Source of the DNA: Polaribacter sp. SA4-10 | GTDB lineage: Bacteria; Bacteroidota; Bacteroidia; Flavobacteriales; Flavobacteriaceae | Assembly: GCF_002163835.1 (NCBI RefSeq) | Contig: NZ_CP019331.1 | Span: 744,001-808,000, forward strand | Direction: 5' to 3' | DNA: 64,000 nucleotides | In this document: positions 1 through 8,915 of the stretch, one piece after another | Position numbering within the stretch: position 1 is the stretch's first letter | Layout of the letters: the number at the start of each line of letters is the position of its first letter | Translations under genes and position numbers: made by a program | The notes under the pieces: generated by a model | Database searches by the model: none | Told to the model about the DNA's origin: nothing | Seen by the model: only the letters and a program-made list of their open reading frames with translations

Positions 1-168
1 TTTTTCTCTTTTAGAGGGAAGTTTATCAAGTTTTCTTATTGGGTACATTATGTCTTATATTTTTATAATATGCACCAAAAACACAAAAGAAAGTACATGT
101 ATTATAATCTTAGCACTTTTTGTCTCATTAAGCTCAACGGTTTTGAATAAAGCACATCAAAATGTACT

Positions 169-735
169 TTATTTTTTATTGTAATCCGTTGTTTTGGTCT
201 CTATTCCGTAGGTATTAGAATTATGGTCTTTAAAGATCTCCAAGCGAGGTGGGTAAAATGTGTACACCGCAAAAAGTACACAAAAGGTAATTAATAAGAG
301 TACCCCCCATATGTTCAGCCTGTTTGAGTGTTTTAACTGAAACACTTTATAGCAAAACAATTGGCAAACTAGTACTCCAATTATATAGGAAGAAATGTCT
401 ACCCAAAGAATTGTTCTATTTAGGAACGTTGTGTACGTGTAAAAAATGAGTAGAATGGTGCAAGAAATAAGCAACACACCCACTGCTTTAGAAAAAAAAT
501 AATTATTTATTTCTTTACCTAGTGCAAAATATTCTACTACAGAAAATGAGATTACTGCCCAAAGACCTAATTTTAGGTGCTCCCATACACTTTCATTTAC
601 GGGAGTAATCGCACCAATAAGTACGCATTTATGTGACCATTCATATAGGTAATGATAAAGAACCCCAAGAAGAACAATAAAAAAAAATCCTCCTATGCTC
701 CATCTTTTAACTTTATTTGTATTGCTAACCATCAT
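169..735 (-). CDS. DUF6512-like integral membrane protein
   Basis: Protein of 188 residues with about five hydrophobic helices (roughly residues 13-30, 55-72, 84-104, 111-133 and 141-160). After the first helix comes a polar stretch containing NESVWEHLK, which I associate with the DUF6512 family of small membrane proteins of unknown function. Two ATG codons stand in tandem at the start, so the exact first residue is uncertain by one. The C-terminal tail is short and polar and should lie outside the membrane. No neighbour suggests a job: the OmpA-domain gene upstream is on the same strand but separated by 86 bp. Family assignment is from memory of the motif, not a search. Confidence 0.6.
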   Translation of the reverse strand: MMVSNTNKVKRWSIGGFFFIVLLGVLYHYLYEWSHKCVLIGAITPVNESVWEHLKLGLWAVISFSVVEYFALGKEINNYFFSKAVGVLLISCTILLIFYTYTTFLNRTILWVDISSYIIGVLVCQLFCYKVFQLKHSNRLNIWGVLLLITFCVLFAVYTFYPPRLEIFKDHNSNTYGIETKTTDYNKK

Positions 736-821
736 CCTTTAATTGATTACAACGCCAAACTTAAATACGTAATGTTCTCTGTGGGGCAACTCTTTATTTT
801 AGTTGATGTGCTACTTGTTAT

Positions 822-1922
822 CTAGTAATGTAAAATATATTCTGTTCGTCTGTTAAGAGCTTTTCCCTTACCTGAATTATTTGATTCAATGGGTTTACTT
901 TCTCCATAATATTCCGAAATTATTCTGTTTTTAGAGATGCCACTTGCAATTAGGAAATGGACTACTATCATAGCGCGCTTCTGTGATAATTCTAAATTGT
1001 AATTGTCTGACCCAACATTATCTGTATGTGCCATTATTTTAATTTTTAATTGAGGATTCGCAGAAAGATAATTGCTCAATACCTTCAATTCATTTGTTCC
1101 TTTTTCATTTATCACAGATTTGTCTGTCTTAAAATAGACCCATTCAAATTTTAGCACTTTATTAATTTCAAAGCTCGAAGCTACTGCCTCTTGGATACGT
1201 TGAATTACAACATCATCAAAATAATAATAGGCACCTTTAATTAGGCCATTTTTTAGAACGTCTTTGGGGAATGTACTGCGATTTATTTTTTGTATTTCTA
1301 TTGCATTTCTACTTTCAAAATTACCAATTGTAATAAATCTTTCTCCACCATTTGCTTCATATATCTCTTCGTAATATTGCCACCCTTTGTTATGATTTGA
1401 TGCGTTCCCTTTTGTTATGTTTATCTGAGGTTTAAAAGAAATTGGCATTGTTTTAACCTGCCGTATTGCATTTGTGGTGAGCGCCATAGATAAGTTTTCG
1501 CAAGCGTATGCAGATTTAGAACTTAATCTATAATAGAATGAAATCAAGTAGTTTGTTTTGGATATCAAAGGACGCTTTAATGCTGTTTGAATATATTCTC
1601 TCCAAACCTGTGGTTGAGTGTAAAGAAATAATCCAGCATAGGAAATACCCTCTTTGGGTTCTGAGATACCATGCCCATTTTTAGGCACACCGAAAAGGGG
1701 ATTGGGTTTATTATTGTCGAGACATTTTTTTGTGTAGCGATCACTAGAGCCAAGACCAGCATTTTTCCAACCATCTGCTATTATTGGTGCATTTTTTAAT
1801 GGTGGACACACCTTGGATTCCTCAAAGCTGCCATTGCGTACTAAATTTTGAGAATACAAATTACTGCATGTAAATAATAGCCCGAAACATATTTTAATAA
1901 TTGAAGTTAATTTATTTGACAT
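822..1922 (-). CDS. OmpA-domain outer-membrane protein with N-terminal jelly-roll-like domain
   Basis: Protein of 366 residues. A signal peptide covers about residues 1-24 (cleavage after YSQ). The mature N-terminus begins NLVRNGSFEE, the usual opening of carbohydrate-binding-like jelly-roll domains in Bacteroidota. The last ~105 residues form an OmpA-like peptidoglycan-binding domain: YFKTDKSVINEKG, then MAHTDNVGSDNYNLELSQKR and a C-terminal NRRTEY. The conserved HTDNVG and the NxxLSxxRA helix are present, so peptidoglycan anchoring is likely. The protein should sit in the periplasm tied to the outer membrane. It is a single gene; 20 bp upstream of its start lies a copy of a short repeat (ACAACGGTTTGTATAA) that recurs in the accessory region. 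Confidence 0.8.
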   Translation of the reverse strand: MSNKLTSIIKICFGLLFTCSNLYSQNLVRNGSFEESKVCPPLKNAPIIADGWKNAGLGSSDRYTKKCLDNNKPNPLFGVPKNGHGISEPKEGISYAGLFLYTQPQVWREYIQTALKRPLISKTNYLISFYYRLSSKSAYACENLSMALTTNAIRQVKTMPISFKPQINITKGNASNHNKGWQYYEEIYEANGGERFITIGNFESRNAIEIQKINRSTFPKDVLKNGLIKGAYYYFDDVVIQRIQEAVASSFEINKVLKFEWVYFKTDKSVINEKGTNELKVLSNYLSANPQLKIKIMAHTDNVGSDNYNLELSQKRAMIVVHFLIASGISKNRIISEYYGESKPIESNNSGKGKALNRRTEYILHY

Positions 1923-1942
1923 AACCTATTAGAGAATGTGTA

Positions 1943-1958
1943 ACAACGGTTTGTATAA
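1943..1958 (+). repeat. Boundary-type repeat ACAACGGTTTGTATAA
   Basis: The 16 bases ACAACGGTTTGTATAA recur exactly, in inverted orientation, at 25299-25314, and as a variant (ACAACGGTTTATATAT) at 24607-24622. Each copy lies in a spacer next to accessory genes. I read it as a recurring gene-boundary sequence; function is unknown. Confidence 0.5.
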
Positions 1959-2340
1959 GATTAGTTGCGCAGTTCAAAAACTAAAGTTAATAAATAAATT
2001 ACAGATAGAAAATAGACTACACCCAAAATTTTAGATAAATTTATAATTAATTTTATAGGGCTTAAGAAAAGGCCTAAAACACATCTTTAAGGCTTATTTT
2101 GTATTTAGTAGATATTTCTTTTTATTAAGTAGTTTATTAAAGCACCTTTTGCTATTTTAATCACAAAACCTTAAGATCATTGCGAAGTTAGCCACTACTA
2201 AGAGCAGTCGAAATAAAATAATCTGTTTATCGCTATCGTCATTGCGACGCACGAAGCAATCTGTTTGTCTGTAGTTCTTATTTCATGAGATTGCCGCGTC
2301 CTGCGTCCTCGCAATGACAGTTAGTATTTAATTTCTATTA

Positions 2341-3360
2341 ATCACAAAATATACCAAAATGTCATTTCGAAATGAGTGACCCTAGGAACGATTGAGAAAT
2401 CTCTTTAACTGTTTTCATTCACTTTCTTTTCCATTGATGCATACTGAATCTAGTTCAGCACAGACGTATTATTTTCAATTTATGGCAACTTAAAAAAGTT
2501 GTATTATATTCTTTTTTCCATTGATGAAAAAAGAACCAAAAAAATCTAGACTTATTTTATTTTTCTGAAATCCTACCTTTTAATCCATTATCGTGTCCAG
2601 ACCGCAAGCTATTTGGACACTTTCCATTCCTTAAAAATTGAATTTTTGTAAAAAATAAAATAGGTCGGGTTTAGATTCTAACTATAATTTATGAGATTCA
2701 TCGTCGTAAACTCACTCGCAATGAGGGTTCGTAGTTCATTTCTAGTAAACACTAAATATACCAAAATGTCATTTCGAAATGAGTGACGCTAGGAATGATT
2801 GAGAAATCTTTTTAACTGCTTTATTCACTTTCTTTTCCATTGATGAAAAGAAACAAAAATCTAGACTTACTTTTATTTTTCTGAAATTCTACTTTCTATT
2901 TCACTAACGAATCCAGACCGTAAACTCTTTGGATTCTTGCCGTTCTATAGAAATTGAATTCTAACAAAAAATAAAATAGGTCGGGTTTAGATTCTAACTA
3001 TAATTTATGAGATTCATCGTCGTAAACTCACTCGCAATGAGGGTTCGTAGTTCATTTCTAGTAAACACTAAATATACCAAAATGTCATTTCGAAATGAGT
3101 GACACTAAAAACGATTGAGAAATCTCTTTAACTGTTTTTATTCACTTTCTTTTCCATTGATGAAAAGAAACAAAAATCTAGACTTACTTTTATTTTTCTA
3201 AAATTCTACTTTCTATTCCACTAACGAATCCAGACATTTTATCTGGTTCCCCAATCAAGTTGAGGACATGCTTTGGATTCTTGCCGTTCTATAGAAATTG
3301 AATTCTAACAAAAAATAAAGTAGGTCGGGTTTAGATTCTGACTATAACTTATGAGATTAC
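2341..3360. repeat. Degenerate tandem array, three units of about 316-407 bp
   Basis: The same ordered set of segments occurs three times: TGTCATTTCGAAATGAG starts at 2360, 2767 and 3083; the segment CATTGATGAAAA/GAAACAAAAATCTAGACTT follows each; and TAGGTCGGGTTTAGATTCT starts at 2661, 2977 and 3321. The spacings are 407 and 316 bp for the first marker, and 316 and 344 bp for the last. Units 2 and 3 are near-identical over more than 100 bp. No unit is open in any frame. The first marker also occurs singly between his genes, so the array is an amplification of a dispersed genomic repeat. Confidence 0.75.
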
Positions 3361-3447
3361 TTCAATTTTTACTGGTGTAAAATCCAATACGTTTGTATTC
3401 ATCAATTACTAAAACAGTGTTCGTTTATATTGCTATTCATTTACCGT

Positions 3448-4425
3448 TTATAATAGCATATTAAATAAATAACCTGAAATAATAATGCAAAGTGTAACCA
3501 CTCCAAAAAAGATAGCAATGAGTTTTAGCGTCATTACTTTTTTTAAAAGCATTGCTTCTGGTAGCGATAAGCCAACAACGCCCATCATAAAAGCAATAGC
3601 AGTTCCTAACGGAATTCCTTTGGCTACTAATACTTGCACTACTGGTAGAATGCCTGATGCATTTGAATACATTGGAACCGCCAAAATAGTAGCAATAGGT
3701 ACAGCAAAGAGATTGTCTTTATCCATATATTTTTGAAAAAAATCTTCTGGAATGTAACCGTGCATTACGCCTCCTATAGCAATTCCAATAATTACATACC
3801 AAATAATGCCTTTAAGAATTTTTAGCACTTCTGTCCAAATAATTGGCAAACGTTGCAGTAGGGTTTGTTTTTCTGCTTTAAATAAATCTTGATCTCTTTG
3901 TGCATTTGCTAATACTTCTTTAACCCAAGGTGTTAGATAGCGTTCTAATTTTAAATATTGAAGGATACTACCAGATATTGTACCCAAAAGCACACCACTA
4001 ATGACATAAATAACTGTGGTTTTTAAACCAAATAAGCCAATAAAAAGTCCGATTGCGACTTCATTAACTAAAGGTGAAGTAATTAAAAAAGCAAAGGTTA
4101 CACCTAACGGAATTCCGCCTCTTACAAAACCTATAAATAGCGGAACAGAAGAACAAGAACAAAAAGGAGTTACCACACCAAAAAGACTTGCCATAAGGTA
4201 TTGCAAGCCATATAATTTATTTCTTGATAGATAGTTTTTAACTTTTTCTATGGGAAAGTAACTATTAACAATACCCATAAAAAAGATGACTATAAGAAGA
4301 AGTAGTAAAATCTTTGTGGTGTCATAGATAAAAAAATTTAAGGCGGCTGCTAAATGTTGTCCTCTGTTTAAATGCAACACATCAAAGACCAACCAATCTG
4401 CTATATTTTGTACCCAATCAAACAT
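3448..4425 (-). CDS. Permease of the COG0701 / ArsP-like family
   Basis: Polytopic inner-membrane protein of 325 residues with about eight helices. After the second helix it carries TPFCSCSSVPLF, the cysteine-rich signature of the COG0701 permeases; ArsP, an exporter of trivalent organoarsenicals, belongs to this family and uses such cysteines. A mirrored segment, AVPMYSNASGILPVV, occurs in the second half, showing the internal duplication typical of the family. It is the last gene of a three-gene unit behind an ArsR-type regulator and a small CxxC protein (gap of 72 bp). I infer export of a thiol-reactive metalloid or reactive-sulfur compound; the substrate cannot be read from the sequence. 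Confidence 0.75.
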   Translation of the reverse strand: MFDWVQNIADWLVFDVLHLNRGQHLAAALNFFIYDTTKILLLLLIVIFFMGIVNSYFPIEKVKNYLSRNKLYGLQYLMASLFGVVTPFCSCSSVPLFIGFVRGGIPLGVTFAFLITSPLVNEVAIGLFIGLFGLKTTVIYVISGVLLGTISGSILQYLKLERYLTPWVKEVLANAQRDQDLFKAEKQTLLQRLPIIWTEVLKILKGIIWYVIIGIAIGGVMHGYIPEDFFQKYMDKDNLFAVPIATILAVPMYSNASGILPVVQVLVAKGIPLGTAIAFMMGVVGLSLPEAMLLKKVMTLKLIAIFFGVVTLCIIISGYLFNMLL

Positions 4426-4497
4426 TTTTTAGCTTATTTATTGAACAACTTTGATTTGAAGTAGACAATGCCTTATGATACTGCATTGTCGTTTTAA

Positions 4498-4737
4498 TTA
4501 ATTTAAAAGAGTCAATACTTCTTCTTTAGAGGGCACTCGGCCTTTTATTAGAATTACATCATTTAGAACCAAAGCGGGTGTAGCCATTACATTAAATTTC
4601 ATAATCTCCATAATGTCCTCTACTTTTTCAATAGACGCATCAATATTATTTTCTGAAACTACTTCTTTTACAACACTTGCCATTGATTGACATTTTGGAC
4701 ACCCGGTTCCTAATATTTTAATTATTTTGGTCATCAT
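4498..4737 (-). CDS. Small thioredoxin-fold protein (redox-active disulfide protein 2 type)
   Basis: About 79 residues from the chosen start. It opens IIKILGTGCPKCQ with a CPKC active site at the end of the first strand and keeps the cis-proline loop (MATPALVLND), which defines the thioredoxin fold. I start it at 4737 (ATGATGACC) because family members begin only a few residues before the first strand; an ATG at 4758 would add seven residues. It lies between the ArsR regulator and the COG0701 permease, an arrangement common for this family. It probably reduces or hands a substrate to the permease; that role is inference. Confidence 0.75.
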   Translation of the reverse strand: MMTKIIKILGTGCPKCQSMASVVKEVVSENNIDASIEKVEDIMEIMKFNVMATPALVLNDVILIKGRVPSKEEVLTLLN

Positions 4738-4787
4738 ATTATGTTTGTTTATCGCCATTAGACGCTATAATTGTTAAAAAACAGCTA

Positions 4788-5099
4788 TCAAAAAAAATGT
4801 TTAAATAATGCTTTCGCAATTTTCCAATTGTCTTGATGAATACAATACTTTATTTTTGGTGGTCTTAGTTCTCCTTGAATAAGGCCCGCTTTTTTTAATT
4901 CTTTAAGATGTTGAGAAATTGTTGATTGAGAAATGGGCAATAAACCAACTAAATCTCCAGTAAAACAGCACGTATGGTTATCAAGATGTTTTAGAATGGC
5001 AATACGTGTAGGATGTTCTACTGCTTTTGAAAATTTTGCTAAATCTTCAATTCCTGTTTTATTAACGATATATGCTCCATTTCTTTTCATAGTACCCAT
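4788..5099 (-). CDS. ArsR-family winged-helix repressor
   Basis: Protein of about 103 residues with one winged-helix domain: AVEHPTRIAILKHL (helix 1), then SQSTISQHLKELKKAGLI (recognition helix) and the wing IQGELRPPKIKYCIH. A CC pair lies just before the GDLV helix (DNHTCCFTGDL), where metal-binding cysteines sit in many ArsR proteins, and a further Cys lies in the wing; these could be the sensor thiols. A second ATG at 5090 would give a start clear of the operator-like palindrome at 5098-5113 and may be the true one. First gene of an operon with the CxxC protein and the permease, and probably self-repressing. Confidence 0.8.
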   Translation of the reverse strand: MGTMKRNGAYIVNKTGIEDLAKFSKAVEHPTRIAILKHLDNHTCCFTGDLVGLLPISQSTISQHLKELKKAGLIQGELRPPKIKYCIHQDNWKIAKALFKHFF

Positions 5100-5113
5100 C
5101 GTAAATTTACGAT
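5098..5113. promoter_or_regulatory. Perfect 16-bp palindrome, putative ArsR operator
   Basis: ATCGTAAATTTACGAT is a perfect palindrome that overlaps the first possible ATG of the arsR-like gene on the minus strand. ArsR dimers bind such sites, and the position fits autorepression of the regulator-thioredoxin-permease operon. The symmetry is seen directly; the binding protein is inferred. Confidence 0.6.
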
Positions 5114-5250
5114 AGGTATTTAAGTTGATATGTGATAAAAATCATATTTGAAATTTATTTTATAGAAAGAAACAACTACTTTATTTTTGGTAAATTCTAT
5201 ATTATATGGAGTAGATTTTTTAAAAACCTTACACCTGTAAATGAATTTGA

Positions 5251-6468
5251 TTACTCATACCTTAAAGCATCTATAGGATTTAGTTTTGCTGCTTTTCTTG
5301 CAGGGAAATACCCAAAAACGACACCAACTAATACAGAAAAACCAAACCCTATTAAAATAGAATTTACAGCGGTTGGTATGTAAAAATTGGTGGCTTTATA
5401 AATAATTTGATTCCCTGCAATTCCCAGTAAAATTCCTATAAAACCACCTGCTAAACTCAGCACAATCGCTTCAATTAAAAATTGCGTTAAAATATCTGTT
5501 TCTCTTGCGCCAATTGCTAATCTGGTGCCAATTTCTCTTGTACGTTCTGTAACTGAAACGAGCATAATATTCATAATACCAATGCCACCAACAAGAAGTG
5601 AAATACTAGCGATTGCCCCTAATATTAAGGTTAAAATACCGGTTACATTTCCTGTAATTTCCTGTAATTCTATTTGAGTGGTCACTTCAAAATCATCTTC
5701 TTCCCCCTCTAAAATACGATGAGATTCTCTTAAAAGCGCTGTAATTTCAGTTTCTGCATCTAAAATATGATCTTCGCTTATTGCACTTGCCATAATCATA
5801 TTATACCCTCTTCCATGTCCGTACAATCTGTTCTGAATGGTAGTGTAAGGTGCAATTAACATGTTGTCTTGATCTTGCCCAATGGTGCCTTGTCCTTCTT
5901 CTTTTAAAAGACCTACAATTGTAAAAGGAACTTTATTTATTCTTATTTGCTGCCCTACTGGATCTAAATTATCATAGAGTTCTTTCTTAATCGTATTCCC
6001 AATGACACACACTTTACGGGCAATTTTTACATCTTCATTTGTAAAACCACTTCCAGAAATAATTTCTCTACTTAGAATATCAAAATAATCTGAAGCTACC
6101 CCATAAATTGTTGTAGACTTATTACCACTAGGTCCAATTGCTTTTACCCCATTCGCTACTAAAGGAGATAGTTTAGATAACCAAACTGAATTTTTTTGTA
6201 TAATTTCAAAATCCTTTTGATCTATTCGCCTTCCCATTCTTACTTCTATTCCCGCTCTATGTTCAGATTTGGTACTTATCATTAATAAGTTCGTACCCAA
6301 ACCAGATATTTGATTTTGTACTGCTTGTGTTGCGCCTTCTCCTGCAGAAATTGTCATTATAACAGCGGCTACTCCAATAATAATTCCAAGTGCAGTTAAT
6401 AAACTACGTGTCCTGTTTTTATTTATAGATTGAAACGCTACTTTAAATGTTTTTAGCAATTGTTTCAT
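5251..6468 (-). CDS. MacB-type ABC transporter permease (FtsX domain)
   Basis: Protein of 405 residues: one N-terminal helix (about 20-42, RSLLTALGIIIGVAAVI), a large periplasmic MacB_PCD domain (about 45-255), then three C-terminal helices forming the FtsX domain, with the family motif ERTREIGTRLAIGA between the first two. It is the last gene of an operon with the adaptor (7230-8447) and the ATPase (6478-7221), separated by 9 bp. Together they resemble MacAB exporters, which drive periplasmic substrates such as macrolides, toxins or lipoproteins through a TolC partner. No TolC-like gene is in the operon. Substrate unknown. Confidence 0.85.
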   Translation of the reverse strand: MKQLLKTFKVAFQSINKNRTRSLLTALGIIIGVAAVIMTISAGEGATQAVQNQISGLGTNLLMISTKSEHRAGIEVRMGRRIDQKDFEIIQKNSVWLSKLSPLVANGVKAIGPSGNKSTTIYGVASDYFDILSREIISGSGFTNEDVKIARKVCVIGNTIKKELYDNLDPVGQQIRINKVPFTIVGLLKEEGQGTIGQDQDNMLIAPYTTIQNRLYGHGRGYNMIMASAISEDHILDAETEITALLRESHRILEGEEDDFEVTTQIELQEITGNVTGILTLILGAIASISLLVGGIGIMNIMLVSVTERTREIGTRLAIGARETDILTQFLIEAIVLSLAGGFIGILLGIAGNQIIYKATNFYIPTAVNSILIGFGFSVLVGVVFGYFPARKAAKLNPIDALRYE

Positions 6469-6477
6469 ACTCGTTCA

Positions 6478-7221
6478 TTATCCGTTTAATTCTAACTCTT
6501 TTAGTGCACTTTCTTTGGTGCTTCTCTCCTTAATGAGTTCATCTGTTAAAACACGCCCATCTCTTAAGTAAATCATTCGTTTTGCAAATTGTGCTATTTC
6601 TGGTTCATGGGTAATCATTAAAATCGTTTTCCCTTCATTGTTTAAATGCACAAATAAATCGGCAATATCTATACTGGTGCTACTATCTAAATTTCCTGTT
6701 GCTTCATCAGATAAAATAAGTGCCGGGTTATTTACCAAAGCTCTTGCAATTGCAACTCTTTGTTGTTGTCCTCCAGAAAGTTCATTTGTTTTATGATAAA
6801 TACGATTTCCCAAACCTACTTGTTCTAAGGCTTTTTTTGCAAGTTCTTTTGAATTTGAAAAACGCCCAGTTCTATCATAAACCAATGGTAATTCTACATT
6901 TTCTAAAGCTGTTGTTCTTGATAAGAGATTGTAACTTTGAAAAATGAATCCTATTTTTTGATTTCTAATATCTGCTAATTCATTTTTATTCAAGTCATTA
7001 ACATATACACCATCTAAAAAATATTGTCCAGAAGTTGGCGTATCTAAACAGCCTAAAATATGTAATAAGGTTGATTTCCCAGAACCTGAAGACCCCATAA
7101 TTGCTACAAATTCTCCTTCTTCTATGGTAATATCAATTTCAGAAAGCGCGTAGACTTCTATGTCGCCATTTTTAAAAACACGACCTAAATTCTTCGTTTC
7201 TATTACTTTTTTTAAAGCCAT
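6478..7221 (-). CDS. MacB-type ABC transporter ATP-binding protein
   Basis: Protein of 247 residues of the LolD/MacB ATPase type. Walker A is GSSGSGKST (about residues 43-51), the Q-loop is FIFQSYNLL, the signature is LSGGQQQRVAIARAL, Walker B is ALILSDEATGNLD and the switch histidine is in MITHEPE. All catalytic residues are present (the catalytic Glu is in DEATGNLD). It lies 9 bp from both neighbours in the adaptor-ATPase-permease operon. Unlike fused MacB of Escherichia coli, the ATPase and the permease are separate polypeptides, as is usual in Bacteroidota. Confidence 0.9.
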   Translation of the reverse strand: MALKKVIETKNLGRVFKNGDIEVYALSEIDITIEEGEFVAIMGSSGSGKSTLLHILGCLDTPTSGQYFLDGVYVNDLNKNELADIRNQKIGFIFQSYNLLSRTTALENVELPLVYDRTGRFSNSKELAKKALEQVGLGNRIYHKTNELSGGQQQRVAIARALVNNPALILSDEATGNLDSSTSIDIADLFVHLNNEGKTILMITHEPEIAQFAKRMIYLRDGRVLTDELIKERSTKESALKELELNG

Positions 7222-7229
7222 TTTTAGTA

Positions 7230-8447
7230 TTATTTTTTTGATTTAATACCATTAATCGCTTTTAGTTCTTCCGTCAATTCAGAACCATCTAAGAGTTTTC
7301 TAATTTCCGATTGTAAGCCTGTTTTTATTCCAATTTCAACAAACATAAAATCTATTTTTTTTAGATTATTTAGATAGAAAAAACCATCAATATTGGTTGG
7401 TAATGTTTTTTTAAAGTTTGCAGGAGTATATGTTTCTGATGTGTTTATGGCTTTTATAAACTGCTTTTGTATAGAATCTAAAAGTACTGTTTTACTTTTT
7501 GATACTAATATTGATTTTACTTCTTTAAGCATTTTCTCAGTAGGTCTAAATCTAAAAGCCGAATTATTAATAAGAAAAACACCTTCTGCAGTACTTGTTA
7601 TAAAATCAAGATTGGTTGTCATTCCTGGTAACAGCAGCCCTTTATCATTATCTACATCTACAACAACCTGGTAATTAACTACATTGTTAATCTCAAGGGG
7701 TTGTAATCTAATTTGGCTCACTTTTCCTTTAAATTTTTTCTCTGGATAGGTTTGCACACTAAAACGAACGGGCATATTATTAATAATATAACCAATATCA
7801 CTTTCATCTACATCTGCTAAGATTTGCATTTTTGATAAATCTTCTGCGATGATAAACATTTTTGGTGTTGAAAATGATGCTGCAACGGTTTGCCCCTCTT
7901 CTACACTTCTTTCTGTTACTGTACCGCTAATAGGAGATGTAATGTGTGCATAGTTAATACTTACTTGTATGTTTTTTACAGCCGCTGAAGAAGCTTTTTT
8001 AGCACTTAAAGCTTGTTCATAGATATATTTAGAGTTGCTAAATTCTTGTTGTGAGATGACCCCTTTTTCATACAAAGCTTTACTTCTATTGTACTCTTCT
8101 GTACATTGGTTTAGTTGCACCGTACTTACTGCTAAATTAGCTTGAGCACTTGTTAAATTGGTTTTTAATAATTTTAAATCCATTTCGGCTAAAACCTCAC
8201 CCGCTTTCACTTTATCATTATAATCTACATAGATTTTTTTGATAGTTCCAGAAATTTGAGTTCCAATTTCTACGGTATTTATTGCCTCTAAAGTTCCGGT
8301 ACTAGATACTGCCAGTTCAATATTTCCTTTTTCTAAAGGCGTAAAAACATATGCAATGTTTTTTGCATCAATCTGAGGTTTTATAAAAAAATAAGCGATT
8401 AGAGCAAGTATTAAAACTATAGGAAGAATCCATTTTAATTTTTTCAT
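7230..8447 (-). CDS. MacA-like periplasmic adaptor (membrane-fusion protein)
   Basis: Protein of 405 residues with a single N-terminal membrane anchor (about 5-22). Next come a barrel-sandwich/lipoyl half (VSSTGTLEAINTVEIGTQIS), an alpha-hairpin (about 100-165, rich in Leu, Gln and Ala), the second lipoyl half (THITSPISGTVTERSVEEGQ) and a beta-barrel domain. This is the order of the HlyD/MacA family. The C-terminal ~90 residues (from about 315) are an unusual helical extension rather than the normal membrane-proximal end, and could contact the permease. First gene of the export operon. The spacer upstream holds TACTTTTA, a one-mismatch -7 box. Confidence 0.85.
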   Translation of the reverse strand: MKKLKWILPIVLILALIAYFFIKPQIDAKNIAYVFTPLEKGNIELAVSSTGTLEAINTVEIGTQISGTIKKIYVDYNDKVKAGEVLAEMDLKLLKTNLTSAQANLAVSTVQLNQCTEEYNRSKALYEKGVISQQEFSNSKYIYEQALSAKKASSAAVKNIQVSINYAHITSPISGTVTERSVEEGQTVAASFSTPKMFIIAEDLSKMQILADVDESDIGYIINNMPVRFSVQTYPEKKFKGKVSQIRLQPLEINNVVNYQVVVDVDNDKGLLLPGMTTNLDFITSTAEGVFLINNSAFRFRPTEKMLKEVKSILVSKSKTVLLDSIQKQFIKAINTSETYTPANFKKTLPTNIDGFFYLNNLKKIDFMFVEIGIKTGLQSEIRKLLDGSELTEELKAINGIKSKK

Positions 8448-8819
8448 AATTAAATTTTTTTACTTAAAAATGATATCATATTTTAGAGTAAAAGTAGGTT
8501 GAAGAACCTAAAATAACTATGACTTAAATCAGTATTCTAAAGTTGAAATAATTAGAAAAAGGCCTTGGTAACTCAAAATTAAAAACAGAAACAGCACTGA
8601 TAGTAGACGTATTGCTATTCTAAAAAGGGGTTTATCTATTTTAAAGACATTCCTTATTTTTTAATACTAAGATTGTTTGTAAAACCTTTTTTGAGTGCTT
8701 AAATGCAGCGCATGAAATTGGCGTTGATAAAAAATATTTTCACCTTTTGAAAAGTAAAAATTTAACTCAAAAAATGCGGGTATTGGGTTGGCTATTATGG
8801 AAAGAATCGTAAAATAGTA

Positions 8820-8850
8820 TACTGTTGAAGTTTGGATAACTTCAACAGTA
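8820..8850. repeat. Perfect 13-bp hairpin downstream of the helicase gene
   Basis: Arms 8820-8832 and 8838-8850 are exact reverse complements separated by five bases. It lacks a clean U-tract on either strand, so it is more likely an RNA-stabilising or back-up stop element than a textbook terminator. Confidence 0.5.
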
Positions 8851-8885
8851 GAAAAAGAAACTACTTTACACTTTACATTATTTCA

Positions 8886-8912
8886 AAATAAAAAAGAAGA
8901 CTCGTTCTTCTC
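8886..8912 (-). terminator. Rho-independent terminator of the DEAD-box helicase gene
   Basis: On the minus strand AGAAGA, a short loop and TCTTCT form a stem followed at once by TTTTTATTTTG. It lies within a few bases of the helicase stop codon. Confidence 0.6.
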
Positions 8913-8915
8913 AAT

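Larger units (their letters stand above)
1923..3447. other. Gene-free spacer of 1.5 kb with dispersed and tandem repeats
   Basis: No credible coding frame is seen on either strand. The stretch from about 2160 to 2330 contains sequence of the kind CGCAATGACA and CGAAGCAATCTG, typical of short intergenic repeats in this group. From 2341 onward it is a degenerate tandem array listed separately. Only the last ~90 bases before the permease gene look unique. Confidence 0.6.
8448..8915. other. Gene-free spacer of about 470 bp with two hairpins
   Basis: No coding frame of note. It holds a perfect 13-bp inverted repeat at 8820-8850 (arm TACTGTTGAAGTT, 5-base loop) and a terminator-like hairpin at 8891-8912 directly beyond the helicase stop. 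The rest is AT-rich and presumably includes the promoter of the export operon. Confidence 0.5.

Noticed and set aside
2341..3360. Regular repeats considered as a CRISPR array
   Set aside because: Units are 316-407 bp, repeat and spacer are not distinguishable, units are degenerate and no cas genes are near.
3485..4234. Plus-strand open frames opposite the permease gene
   Set aside because: They are antisense shadows with no start context or domain, while the minus strand encodes a clear membrane protein family.
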